Shown here: one piece after another, positions 38,292 through 47,159 of the stretch
Layout: each line of letters begins with the position of its first letter
How positions within the stretch are numbered: position 1 is the first letter of the stretch
Assembly: GCF_000764225.1 (NCBI RefSeq)
Contig: NZ_JQED01000055.1
Coordinates: forward strand, 514,130-578,129
Source of the DNA: Colwellia psychrerythraea
Lineage (GTDB): Bacteria > Pseudomonadota > Gammaproteobacteria > Enterobacterales > Alteromonadaceae
DNA length: 64,000 bases
Reading direction: 5' to 3'
Made by a program: the position numbers and the translations under genes
Notes under the pieces: generated by a model
What the model saw: the letters and a program-made list of their open reading frames with translations, nothing else
Database searches by the model: none
What the model was told of the DNA's origin: nothing

Positions 38292-38689
38292 TAGGTATAG
38301 TAGCAATCGTTAAGTTCATCCCTTTTAATACCTACTATTTGTAACCTCTAAACCTACATAAACTTGTCGACATTAAGCATTAGTAAAATAATGCAAAGGG
38401 AACGAGTACTAATCATTTTTGAAAATATCAAATAAGGCGTCGTAAACTTGTTGCCTTTATTAAAGAAAAGCCCATTAAAAAGACGACATTTCTAGTAATT
38501 GTCGCTCAATTGTCTTAAAAACCGCATCTTTTACAATAACGCGTAGAAATACTTATTGGCTTTTATTTGTTCTATGCCTAGAACACTGAGTCAATAATGA
38601 GATTAATTTTGTAAAAGGCACCTTTGAAAAATTTAATTCTGATTTTGTATAAAACGCTGGTTTAAATTTTAAAAAAATGGATTTTCCTG

Positions 38690-38718
38690 TTGAATCAACA
38701 GCGGGTGGCGGCTATAAT
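38690..38718 (+). promoter_or_regulatory. Sigma-70 promoter of the gcv operon
   Basis: TTGAAT (38690-38695), a 17-bp spacer and a perfect TATAAT (38713-38718) precede gcvT. The predicted start near 38725 leaves a leader of under 20 nt, too short for a riboswitch, so any glycine control here would act through proteins such as GcvA. Confidence 0.75.
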
Positions 38719-38741
38719 CAATCAACTTTGAAAATTCTTAG

Positions 38742-39839
38742 GTGGAACACATGACTAATAAAACAGTATTACATGCAAAGCATTTAGCATCAGGCGCAAA
38801 AATGGTTGATTTCTTTGGCTGGGATATGCCGATCAACTACGGCTCTCAAATTGAAGAGCATCACGCAGTAAGAACCGATGCCGGCATGTTTGATGTTTCA
38901 CACATGACGATTGTTGATGTGCAAGGCGCAGATGCAAAAGCTTTTTTACGTCGTTTAGTGATTAACGATGTTGCTAAATTAGCAACACCGGGTAAAGCGT
39001 TATACACAGGTATGTTAAATGAAGAAGGCGGGGTGATTGATGACTTAATCATCTACTTCTTCTCTGATACTGATTACCGTTTAGTTGTTAACTCAGCGAC
39101 ACGTGAAAAAGATCTTGCTTGGATGGCTAAACAATCTTCAGGTTTTGATATTACTATCACAGAACGCCCTGAATTTGGCATGCTTGCCGTACAAGGCCCT
39201 GAAGCGAAAGCAAAAGTAGCTAATTTATTAACAGCAGAGCAAATTGTTGCTGTTGAAGGCATGAAACCATTCTATGGTGTGCAAGTAGGTGATTTATTTA
39301 TTGCTACTACAGGTTATACTGGTGAAGACGGTTACGAAATTATTGTACCAAATAGCTCTGCTGAAGATTTTTGGCAAAAACTATTAGACGAAGGTGTAGT
39401 TCCTTGTGGTCTAGGTGCTCGTGATACACTACGTTTAGAAGCGGGCATGAACCTTTATGGTTTAGATATGGATGAAACTGTTTCACCATTAGCCGCTAAC
39501 ATGGCGTGGACAATCAGCTGGGATCCTACAGACCGTGACTTTATCGGTCGTGACGTACTAACCGCACAAAAAGCAGCGGGTGATCAACCTAAGCTTGTTG
39601 GCTTAGTACTTGAAGGTAAAGGTGTTCTTCGTTCTCATCAAGTTGTAGTAAGTGAATTTGGTAATGGTGAAATTACGTCTGGTACGTTCTCACCAACATT
39701 AGGACACAGTGTTGCTTTAGCACGTGTACCACGTAGCGTGAAAGTAGGCGATACCATTGAAGTTGAAATGCGTAAAAAACTGATTAAAGTTCAAGTGACT
39801 AAACCTAGTTTTGTTCGTAACGGCAAAAAAGTATTCTAA
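38742..39839 (+). CDS. gcvT: Glycine cleavage system T protein (aminomethyltransferase)
   Basis: A 365-residue tetrahydrofolate-dependent enzyme that takes the aminomethyl group from lipoyl-GcvH, releasing ammonia and making 5,10-methylene-THF. Family segments: MVDFFGWDMPINYG, GMFDVSHMTIVDV, GYTGEDGYEI and GLGARDTLRLEAGMNLYG with the catalytic aspartate. AGGTGG precedes the start. First gene of gcvTHP. Confidence 0.96.
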   Translation: MEHMTNKTVLHAKHLASGAKMVDFFGWDMPINYGSQIEEHHAVRTDAGMFDVSHMTIVDVQGADAKAFLRRLVINDVAKLATPGKALYTGMLNEEGGVIDDLIIYFFSDTDYRLVVNSATREKDLAWMAKQSSGFDITITERPEFGMLAVQGPEAKAKVANLLTAEQIVAVEGMKPFYGVQVGDLFIATTGYTGEDGYEIIVPNSSAEDFWQKLLDEGVVPCGLGARDTLRLEAGMNLYGLDMDETVSPLAANMAWTISWDPTDRDFIGRDVLTAQKAAGDQPKLVGLVLEGKGVLRSHQVVVSEFGNGEITSGTFSPTLGHSVALARVPRSVKVGDTIEVEMRKKLIKVQVTKPSFVRNGKKVF

Positions 39840-39969
39840 TTGAAAATTAAGTTAGATGTTCTATATTATAGAGTAACTAACTTAAGTAAAAATTCTACTG
39901 AGTAACTTAACGTGAATATGTGGTTACTTTATTTAAAATAAATAAAAAATTTAAACAGGAAACATAAAA

Positions 39970-40359
39970 ATGAGCAATATTCCTTCAGAATTAAAATTCG
40001 CAACTTCACACGAATGGGTTAGCGTAGACAGTGACGGTATCGCTACTGTTGGTATCAGTGACCACGCTCAAGGCCTTTTAGGTGATATGGTATTTGTAGA
40101 GTTACCTGATGTTGATGATGAAATCAGCGCTGGTGATGATGTTGCTGTTGCAGAATCAGTTAAAGCTGCTTCAGATATTTACGCACCTGTATCGGGTACT
40201 GTTGTTGAAATCAATGAAGAACTTGAAGACGCGCCAGAGTTACTTAACTCAGATGCTTTTGGTGAAGGTTGGTTGTTTAAAGTTAAACTTGATGATGCTG
40301 GTGAGTTAGAAAACTTACTTGACGCTGAAGGTTACAAGAACTCTATCGACGAAGACTAA
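39970..40359 (+). CDS. gcvH: Glycine cleavage system H protein
   Basis: A 129-residue lipoyl carrier that shuttles intermediates among GcvP, GcvT and Lpd. The lipoylated lysine is K65 in VAVAESVKAASDIYAPVSG. Length is standard. An AGGAAAC site precedes the start. It sits between gcvT and gcvP. Confidence 0.96.
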   Translation: MSNIPSELKFATSHEWVSVDSDGIATVGISDHAQGLLGDMVFVELPDVDDEISAGDDVAVAESVKAASDIYAPVSGTVVEINEELEDAPELLNSDAFGEGWLFKVKLDDAGELENLLDAEGYKNSIDED

Positions 40360-40435
40360 TATTTAGCGACCTTAATCACGTTTAGTCTACTTGCCTAAGC
40401 ATTGATTACTTTTGTTAAACATAGTTCTTAATATT

Positions 40436-40470
40436 AAGCCTCTAACTCATTAGGTTTGAGGCTTTCTTTT
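40436..40470 (+). terminator. Attenuator-like hairpin between gcvH and gcvP
   Basis: AAGCCTC (40436-40442) pairs with GAGGCTT (40458-40464), with additional inner pairs, followed by a T-rich stretch. It ends about 30 bp before the gcvP start and probably trims transcription so that H protein exceeds P protein. Confidence 0.6.
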
Positions 40471-40497
40471 ATTCTAGATTATTTAAGTGAAACTGTT

Positions 40498-43395
40498 ATG
40501 ACCTCAAAAGCAACTGTTAACTCATTAGCTGAGTTAGAGCAAACTCAAGATTTTATCCGTCGCCATATTGGCCCAAGTGAATCAGAAACTCAAGCCATGC
40601 TAAATGACCTTGGCGTAGAATCTGTTGATGCGTTAATTGATGAAATCGTACCAAGTGATATTCGTCTTGCTGATCTTCCAAATGTTGAAGAAAGCAAAAC
40701 TGAAGTACAAGCATTGGCCGATTTAAAAGCCGTAGCTAGCTTAAATAAAGTGAACGACACATATATTGGTTTAGGTTACTTCGGTACCTTAACACCTAAC
40801 GTTATTTTACGTAACGTACTAGAAAACCCAGGTTGGTATACCGCTTACACGCCGTACCAGCCAGAAATTGCACAAGGTCGTTTAGAATCATTATTGAACT
40901 ACCAACAAATGTGTATCGACCTTACTGGTCTTGAGCTTGCTTCTGCTTCATTATTAGATGAAGGTACAGCAGCAGCAGAAGCGATGGCATTAGCCAAACG
41001 TGTTTCTAAAAACAAAAAATCTAACTTATTCTTCATCTCAGATGATGTTTACCCACAAACCATTGACGTTGTTAAACAACGTGCAGAAATGTTTGGTTTT
41101 GACATCGTTGTTGCTCCTGCTGCTGATGCTGCAGAGCACGACATTTTCGGCGCACTTATCCAATACCCTGGCGCCTCAGGTGAAGTAAGCGATGTTAGTG
41201 AATTAATTGCTAAAATCCACGAGAAAAAAGCGATTGTAGCGGTTGCTGCCGATATCATGAGCTTAGTCTTATTGAAATCTCCTGGTGAATTAGGCGCAGA
41301 TGCTGTTATTGGTTCAAGCCAACGTTTTGGTGTGCCAATGGGTTACGGTGGTCCACACGCTGCATTCTTCACTACATCAGAAAAATACAAACGTTCATTA
41401 CCTGGCCGTATTATCGGTGTATCAAAAGATACTCGTGATAGACCAGCACTACGTATGGCTATGCAAACGCGTGAGCAACATATCCGTCGCGAAAAAGCTA
41501 ACTCAAACGTTTGTACAGCACAAGTATTACTTGCCAACATGGCTGCGTTCTACGCGGTATACCACGGTCCTCAAGGTTTAAAAACTATTGCTAACCGTAT
41601 TCACCGTTTAACAGACATTTTATGTTTAGGTACCGCTACCAAAGGTTTAACTGCTGTTCATGCTAACTACTTTGACACATTAACGTTTAACGTTGATAAC
41701 AAAGACGAAATCGTAGCACGTGCATTAGCTGCTAATACTAACTTGCGCACAGACGTTGATGGTCAAATCTCAATCTCTTTAGATGAAACCACTACACGCG
41801 CAAAAGTAGCACAACTTTTTGATATCTTATTAGGTGAAGGTCACGGTTTAGACGTGAATGACCTTGATGAGCAAATCGTTGCTTCTGGACATTCATCAAT
41901 TCCTGCGTCATTAGTTCGTGAGTCAGCAATTTTAACTCACCCAGTATTTAACTCGTACCACAGCGAAACAGAAATGCTTCGTTATATCAAAAAACTTGAA
42001 AACAAAGATTTAGCATTGAACCACTCAATGATTTCTTTAGGTTCTTGTACAATGAAGTTAAATGCAACCGCACAGATGATCCCAGTATCGTGGCCTGAAT
42101 TTGCTAATATGCACCCATTTGCACCAGTTGACCAAGCTCAAGGTTACAAAGCAATGATTGATGAGCTAGCTAAATGGTTAGTTGAGTTAACAGGTTACGA
42201 CAAAATGTCTATGCAACCAAACTCAGGTGCTCAAGGTGAATACGCTGGCTTAATCGCTATTAGCAAGTATCATGAAAGCCGTGGTGACTCGCATCGTAAT
42301 ATCTGTTTAATTCCTGCTTCTGCTCATGGTACAAACCCAGCATCAGCAATGATGGTTGATATGAAAATAGTTATCGTTGCGTGTGATAAAGAAGGTAACG
42401 TTGACATGGACGACTTGAAAGCGAAAGCTGAAGAGTTAGCTGACAACCTTGCTTGTATCATGATCACTTACCCATCAACGCATGGTGTATATGAAACAAC
42501 GATTGCAGAAATCTGTAACATCATTCATGACAATGGCGGTCAAGTGTACCTTGATGGCGCGAACATGAACGCACAAGTAGGTTTAACATCACCAGGTTTC
42601 ATCGGTGCTGATGTTTCTCACCTTAACTTACACAAAACATTCGCAATTCCACATGGCGGCGGCGGCCCAGGTATGGGACCTATTGGCGTTAAGTCTCACT
42701 TAGCACCATTCTTGCCAGATCATGCGTTAATCAACGTAGATGAAGCAACAAAAGGTAACGGCGCGGTTTCATCAGCTCCTTTTGGTAGTGCTAGTATTTT
42801 ACCTATCACATACCTTTACATTGCCTTGTTAGGTAAAAAAGGTGTTACTGATGCAACTAAATATGCAATCACTAACGCTAACTACGTGTCGAAGAAATTA
42901 AGCGAACATTACCCAATTTTATATACAGGTAAAAACGGCCGTGTTGCACACGAGTGTATTGTTGACTTACGTCCACTTAAAGCTTCATCAGGTATCACTG
43001 AAGTTGATATGGCTAAACGCTTAATGGATTACGGTTTCCATTCTCCAACGATGTCGTTCCCAGTAGCGGGTACCTTCATGATTGAGCCAACGGAATCAGA
43101 ATCTAAAGTTGAGCTTGATCGTTTCATCGAAGCAATGGTTTGTATTCGTGATGAAGTACGTAAAGTTGAATCAGGTGAGTGGACTGCAGATAACAACCCA
43201 CTGCACAATGCACCACATACATTAGCGGATATTACAGAACCATGGGATCGTGCTTACTTGGTTCAAGAAGCTGTATTCCCGGTAACAGCAGTGACGGCTA
43301 ACAAGTTCTGGCCAACGGTTAACCGTATTGATGATGTATTTGGAGACAGAAACTTAATTTGTTCATGTCCTCCTGTATCAGCTTACGAAGATTAA
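40498..43395 (+). CDS. gcvP: Glycine dehydrogenase (decarboxylating), P protein
   Basis: A PLP enzyme of 965 residues from the ATG at 40498 (MTSKATVNSLAEL); an in-frame TTG 42 bases upstream lies inside the attenuator hairpin and is unlikely. It decarboxylates glycine and loads the aminomethyl group on GcvH. The PLP lysine is in HLNLHKTFAIPHGGGGPGMGP. Both homologous halves are present (DFIRRHIGPSESE at the start). Last gene of the operon. Confidence 0.96.
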   Translation: MTSKATVNSLAELEQTQDFIRRHIGPSESETQAMLNDLGVESVDALIDEIVPSDIRLADLPNVEESKTEVQALADLKAVASLNKVNDTYIGLGYFGTLTPNVILRNVLENPGWYTAYTPYQPEIAQGRLESLLNYQQMCIDLTGLELASASLLDEGTAAAEAMALAKRVSKNKKSNLFFISDDVYPQTIDVVKQRAEMFGFDIVVAPAADAAEHDIFGALIQYPGASGEVSDVSELIAKIHEKKAIVAVAADIMSLVLLKSPGELGADAVIGSSQRFGVPMGYGGPHAAFFTTSEKYKRSLPGRIIGVSKDTRDRPALRMAMQTREQHIRREKANSNVCTAQVLLANMAAFYAVYHGPQGLKTIANRIHRLTDILCLGTATKGLTAVHANYFDTLTFNVDNKDEIVARALAANTNLRTDVDGQISISLDETTTRAKVAQLFDILLGEGHGLDVNDLDEQIVASGHSSIPASLVRESAILTHPVFNSYHSETEMLRYIKKLENKDLALNHSMISLGSCTMKLNATAQMIPVSWPEFANMHPFAPVDQAQGYKAMIDELAKWLVELTGYDKMSMQPNSGAQGEYAGLIAISKYHESRGDSHRNICLIPASAHGTNPASAMMVDMKIVIVACDKEGNVDMDDLKAKAEELADNLACIMITYPSTHGVYETTIAEICNIIHDNGGQVYLDGANMNAQVGLTSPGFIGADVSHLNLHKTFAIPHGGGGPGMGPIGVKSHLAPFLPDHALINVDEATKGNGAVSSAPFGSASILPITYLYIALLGKKGVTDATKYAITNANYVSKKLSEHYPILYTGKNGRVAHECIVDLRPLKASSGITEVDMAKRLMDYGFHSPTMSFPVAGTFMIEPTESESKVELDRFIEAMVCIRDEVRKVESGEWTADNNPLHNAPHTLADITEPWDRAYLVQEAVFPVTAVTANKFWPTVNRIDDVFGDRNLICSCPPVSAYED

Positions 43396-43405
43396 TTTTT
43401 TCAAA

Positions 43406-43488
43406 TGATAACTGATAATAAAGTTTGTGACTATTTTAATAAAGGTTGTGACTGAAATAGAGATTGTGACTAATTAAATCAGTTATCA
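43406..43488. repeat. Inverted repeat enclosing three direct repeats downstream of gcvP
   Basis: A perfect 11-bp inverted repeat (TGATAACTGAT at 43406-43416 and ATCAGTTATCA at 43478-43488) encloses three copies of TTGTGACT at 43425, 43446 and 43464 (spacing 21 and 18). It lies between the gcvP stop and its terminator, at the junction of the conserved chromosome and the accessory island. Confidence 0.7.
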
Positions 43489-43504
43489 GACGATTAATTA
43501 AAAA

Positions 43505-43529
43505 GCGAACCAGTCGGTTCGCTTTTTTT
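43505..43529 (+). terminator. Intrinsic terminator of the gcv operon
   Basis: GCGAACC (43505-43511) pairs with GGTTCGC (43516-43522) around AGTC, followed by seven T, with four A before the stem. It is also usable by the convergent ATPase gene. Confidence 0.92.
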
Positions 43530-43610
43530 ATGTTAATAAATACCTGATGGTCGTAATAAATATCATGGTTATTAGTTGATAGTCAAAATAGTGTCTTAGT
43601 TAATTATTGT

Positions 43611-45728
43611 TCAGGGCATGACATCAGCTAAAATCTTGTCACATTCATCCACAACATATTCCGGTATCAAATCGAACTGTGTCGGGTTTAGCTGAAAGAT
43701 AAACTCATTCTCAATATGATATGTCTCATTGATGAATTTTCGGATAACCGAATTCCCAATGACTTCAATATCTAACAAAATTCTTGTTAATTGTAGCTTC
43801 TCATAACCGTTAATACTTGCCTGATATAACCCTCTAACACGTTCATCATCACTAAATATAGCTACTATTGATGAATAATTATCGGAAAGTTCTGGGATAA
43901 ATCCACATATTTCAGCTATACCTGAGTTCAAGGCATCAAGTTGCATTAGAGCTACACCACCATCGTCTAGCGGTATTCTATGATCTATAGCCTCTTCTCG
44001 CTTTTTAAATATATTCGAAAGAGTCTGGTATGCGTTACCAAGCTCCCCCAAAACTTCATATCTTCGGCGTAAATAAATGAGTTTGATAATTGGGTCTAAA
44101 TCAGATTGGAACACCTGTTCGCAAATTTGTATAAAAGTTTTGATATCCTCACTTGAGATTGATTGTTCTGTTATTTCTCCATTTAGTAGCTTTAAATAAG
44201 CAGCTGAAACTTGATTGCTAAATTGACCTCGTACTGACCTTAAGGTATCGATTATAGGCTCAACGTCATGGGTTAACATTAGTACCGTTCGTCCCTTTAG
44301 ACATTCTCTTGCTTCACGCCTGAAAAGCATCTGTAAGATGGCAAATTTTTTATTTTTATCAAATGACGAAATTGGATCATCTAGAATTATTAAATTAGGG
44401 CTCTTAGCTATACACTCATACATAAATAACACTATAGAAAAAGCGTTCCGCTCCCCAAAACTCAAATGCTGACTACCGCCGCTTAGATGATTTGAATGCT
44501 CTAAGTGACGTAACTTTAATTGTGATTGTTCACCTTCACCAACAATCTGAACTTGATAGCGATAGCCTGCAAACGTAAGAAAATCGTTTATATCATTCTG
44601 ATGTTTTTCAATTAGTCTCCGCATTTCCCCACGTTGTTGATTTATTTTGCCTTGTAAAGGGCCAGCCTGTTGCATCAGAACGTCTACTGATTGATTAATG
44701 GTGTTAATTGATTCATTTGTTTTATCAGAATTCAGCTTATCGAAAAATTGAAGATCTATTTTATATGCATCTAGTTTTTCTCGAACATTTTCGCCTTCTT
44801 CAAAATCAAACCCTGTTAGGCTTTTGAGTTTTTCAAGCTTTAAAACTAAATCATCAATTTGTGACTTCACTGTAACGAGAAATGTTTCATGTTCTCTTTC
44901 TAGTCCATTTTCCAGTGATTTAATGACATTTAAGTCGATAAGTGCCGTCTCAGAAAAGTAGTCACCAAGCTCGTTAATTACAGTGACAATTTTTACGAGA
45001 TTTTTAATTAGGTTTTTGTCGTATTCTTCACCAACCTTGGCAATTTGAGTTTTCTGGTCCGTGGCATCGTTAGTACAAAATGGACATGAATCTGATAGGT
45101 GAGAAAAATCACTATGCCCTTTTGATTGCCAATCAACCCATGTAACACTTTTATCGCTTTGAATAAATGGTTGGTATGATTCCAACCCTGCCGGTATATG
45201 GTCAATCTTATTGGCCCCGGCCAGAGCCTTCGCTCCAGTAGATGTCTTAGCCAAACCTCCGGCAGCGGTAACTTTAAAAGCACCAGATAACTCTTTTAGA
45301 TGTGTCAAAAGATTTTCTAAGTCAGGAGCATTTACAAACTGCTCACGAACAGCCTTTATAAACTCCTGAATTTCAGCCTCTTTTTCTTGGTAAAACTCTG
45401 TTCGAATAAAAATATCAAAGCTATTATTTACTAACTCATCGGGTTGGAATGTGAATTTGCTTACATATTCCTCATTAAAACAAAGCGTGTCATATTCTTG
45501 TTCAATCCCTACAACTTCTGGTTGAATGTTATCTGGGTTGTTTTCTCGTAGCTTAAAAGGAAGAAGGTTTGCAAGTGCAACTTCATCATTACTAGAAGCA
45601 AACTGGATGGCTTTGGAAATAGTGCTTTTCCCGGTTCCGTTAGGTGCAAATTTAATATTCAGCTTATTGGGTGAAATTGCAACATTTGCCGAAGTGATGT
45701 TATTGCAGTTGTTTATTTGGATATCCAT
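43611..45728 (-). CDS. SMC-like ABC ATPase, AAA_13 family (RloC/PrrC-like)
   Basis: A 705-residue ATPase whose two ABC halves are split by a coiled coil. Walker A is APNGTGKST (residues 28-36); then a long helical region with a CPFC motif (about 215-218), placed like a zinc hook; then the ABC signature LSFGERNAFS (about 420), Walker B LIILDDPISSFD (about 445) and H-loop LTHD. This is the AAA_13 layout of RloC and PrrC anticodon nucleases and related defence ATPases. The last 190 residues could be an effector, but I cannot assign a nuclease motif. AAGAG precedes the start. It is convergent with gcvP and divergent from tnsA, so it may be cargo or a separate insertion. A defence role is inferred. 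Confidence 0.75.
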   Translation of the reverse strand: MDIQINNCNNITSANVAISPNKLNIKFAPNGTGKSTISKAIQFASSNDEVALANLLPFKLRENNPDNIQPEVVGIEQEYDTLCFNEEYVSKFTFQPDELVNNSFDIFIRTEFYQEKEAEIQEFIKAVREQFVNAPDLENLLTHLKELSGAFKVTAAGGLAKTSTGAKALAGANKIDHIPAGLESYQPFIQSDKSVTWVDWQSKGHSDFSHLSDSCPFCTNDATDQKTQIAKVGEEYDKNLIKNLVKIVTVINELGDYFSETALIDLNVIKSLENGLEREHETFLVTVKSQIDDLVLKLEKLKSLTGFDFEEGENVREKLDAYKIDLQFFDKLNSDKTNESINTINQSVDVLMQQAGPLQGKINQQRGEMRRLIEKHQNDINDFLTFAGYRYQVQIVGEGEQSQLKLRHLEHSNHLSGGSQHLSFGERNAFSIVLFMYECIAKSPNLIILDDPISSFDKNKKFAILQMLFRREARECLKGRTVLMLTHDVEPIIDTLRSVRGQFSNQVSAAYLKLLNGEITEQSISSEDIKTFIQICEQVFQSDLDPIIKLIYLRRRYEVLGELGNAYQTLSNIFKKREEAIDHRIPLDDGGVALMQLDALNSGIAEICGFIPELSDNYSSIVAIFSDDERVRGLYQASINGYEKLQLTRILLDIEVIGNSVIRKFINETYHIENEFIFQLNPTQFDLIPEYVVDECDKILADVMP

Positions 45729-46328
45729 ATCAAAATCTCTTGATGATTCATTAATTTAATAGGTAAATATTAAGCATACATTGATGTGTGTGTCATTCCA
45801 TTTCTTGTGCTTTAAGTTGATTAGCATCAAGAGGTGGGTTTTTGGACCGTTTCTAAGTCAAAGTTATAAAGGTACATATTGAGCAAATATTTTCACTCAT
45901 CCAAATTTAGCTATGTTACCTAGCGAAATGATGAATTTTTTAGCGAAAGTTTTAGGTAGTTTATTCATCAATCTTCTGGTTATTTACTATTTTTATATTA
46001 ACCTAAAAAATAAATTTATTTTGGAGTAGAACATTTTGGAATAGGTACACTGTTGATATAACAAATATGAATATCTGGGAGGTTTTTTATTAAATGCCAT
46101 TATAGATACTTATTAATATGCTAAATCAGCCTGTTTTTTCATTTTCATATCTATCAATTACTTATCTATTTCCGTTTTGGTTTTTTATTTCTAGTATTTA
46201 ATATCTAATGACATTTCAGCCGATACTGTATAATAAAGTCTAATTATATCATACTCTTATGTTATTGTGCAGTCTTCCGTGAGTAGATTGTTTTTGCTAC
46301 ATTTCGCCTTTTAAAAATAGGTGGAAAA
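45729..46328. other. Intergenic region expected to hold the tnsA-proximal transposon end
   Basis: 600 bp, very AT-rich, no gene supported. In Tn7-like elements the end with TnsB sites lies upstream of tnsA. Candidates here: TGTTGATATAAC at 46051-46062, which resembles the TGT-starting ends of some Tn7-like elements, and paired repeats TGATGAAT (45929) / ATTCATCA (45963) and two TAGCGAAA copies (45921, 45941). None gives a convincing set of about 20-bp sites, so the end is not placed. Confidence 0.3.
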
Positions 46329-47159
46329 ATGAGCAAAGTAAAAAGAAGAACTGAGGTAACAGTAAACAAAGAAACTGTTACAAAATTGAATAAATGGAAG
46401 AAGGATCTTCTTGAAAAATACCGACCTTATCTCACCGTGCGAGATGTTAATCAAATTGGTCGCCGTCATTGGTTATTTTGTCCTATTCAAAAGCGGCATG
46501 TACACCTGCTATCAGACGGTGAATACCGAACCTATAAGAAAATCCTTTCATCTAAAAGTGTTGTAAAAATTGAAGAGCAGTATGCTCTTGATATTGATGA
46601 GACGCTTGATATTGCTATAGCTTTAAATGCAATTCACCCACGAGATTGGGAAACGAATTTAGGTTATGTAATGACAACCGACTTTGTTGTTACATATATG
46701 AATAAAAGTGGCTCAACATACCGTGTCGCATACACCTTTAAGTACTGGGAGCAAATTTATGAAGAAGTAGATGGTAAGGTAAATAAGATTAAACCTCGCA
46801 CGTGGCAGAAGTTTGATATCGAGCGACAATATTGGAAAGCAAGGGGTGTTGATTATCGCGTGCTTACCGAGCGAGATGCCACAAAGGCTGAAGCATGGAA
46901 TTTTGATTACTTCGAGTTAGCGTATGATTTTAAGGCTTCAAAAAGTGAGCTCACTGAATTTGCTATTGGATTTGTTGAAGCTTGGTTGTCAGCACCACAC
47001 AAGTGGTTGCAAGATCATTTTAAAACGTTAGCAGGCAAAACTGGTAAGTCTTTTCAGCATATCCAGAGCCTTTTCCAGTATATGGGGTTGCATAATTTGC
47101 TACCTATCAATTGTGATAAACATATTCGGCTGTTCCGTCCAGTGGAGCTCGAATTATGA
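46329..47159 (+). CDS. tnsA: TnsA-type transposase endonuclease subunit
   Basis: A 276-residue restriction-endonuclease-fold protein that cuts the 5' ends of the element, so transposition is cut-and-paste. Likely catalytic residues are E65 (LLSDGEYRTY), D118 (MTTDFVVTY) and K138 (RVAYTFKYW), nearly the same spacing as E63, D114 and K132 of Tn7 TnsA. The C-terminal half matches the TnsA winged-helix domain that contacts TnsC. The stop overlaps the tnsB start (ATGA). Confidence 0.93.
   Translation: MSKVKRRTEVTVNKETVTKLNKWKKDLLEKYRPYLTVRDVNQIGRRHWLFCPIQKRHVHLLSDGEYRTYKKILSSKSVVKIEEQYALDIDETLDIAIALNAIHPRDWETNLGYVMTTDFVVTYMNKSGSTYRVAYTFKYWEQIYEEVDGKVNKIKPRTWQKFDIERQYWKARGVDYRVLTERDATKAEAWNFDYFELAYDFKASKSELTEFAIGFVEAWLSAPHKWLQDHFKTLAGKTGKSFQHIQSLFQYMGLHNLLPINCDKHIRLFRPVELEL

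Noticed and set aside
38221..38741. Glycine riboswitch upstream of gcvT
   Set aside because: No tandem glycine-aptamer core was recognised, and the TTGAAT-17-TATAAT promoter leaves a leader under 20 nt.
46051..46062. TGTTGATATAAC as the tnsA-proximal transposon end
   Set aside because: It resembles known Tn7-like termini, but no matching inverted end or series of TnsB sites was found in the window.
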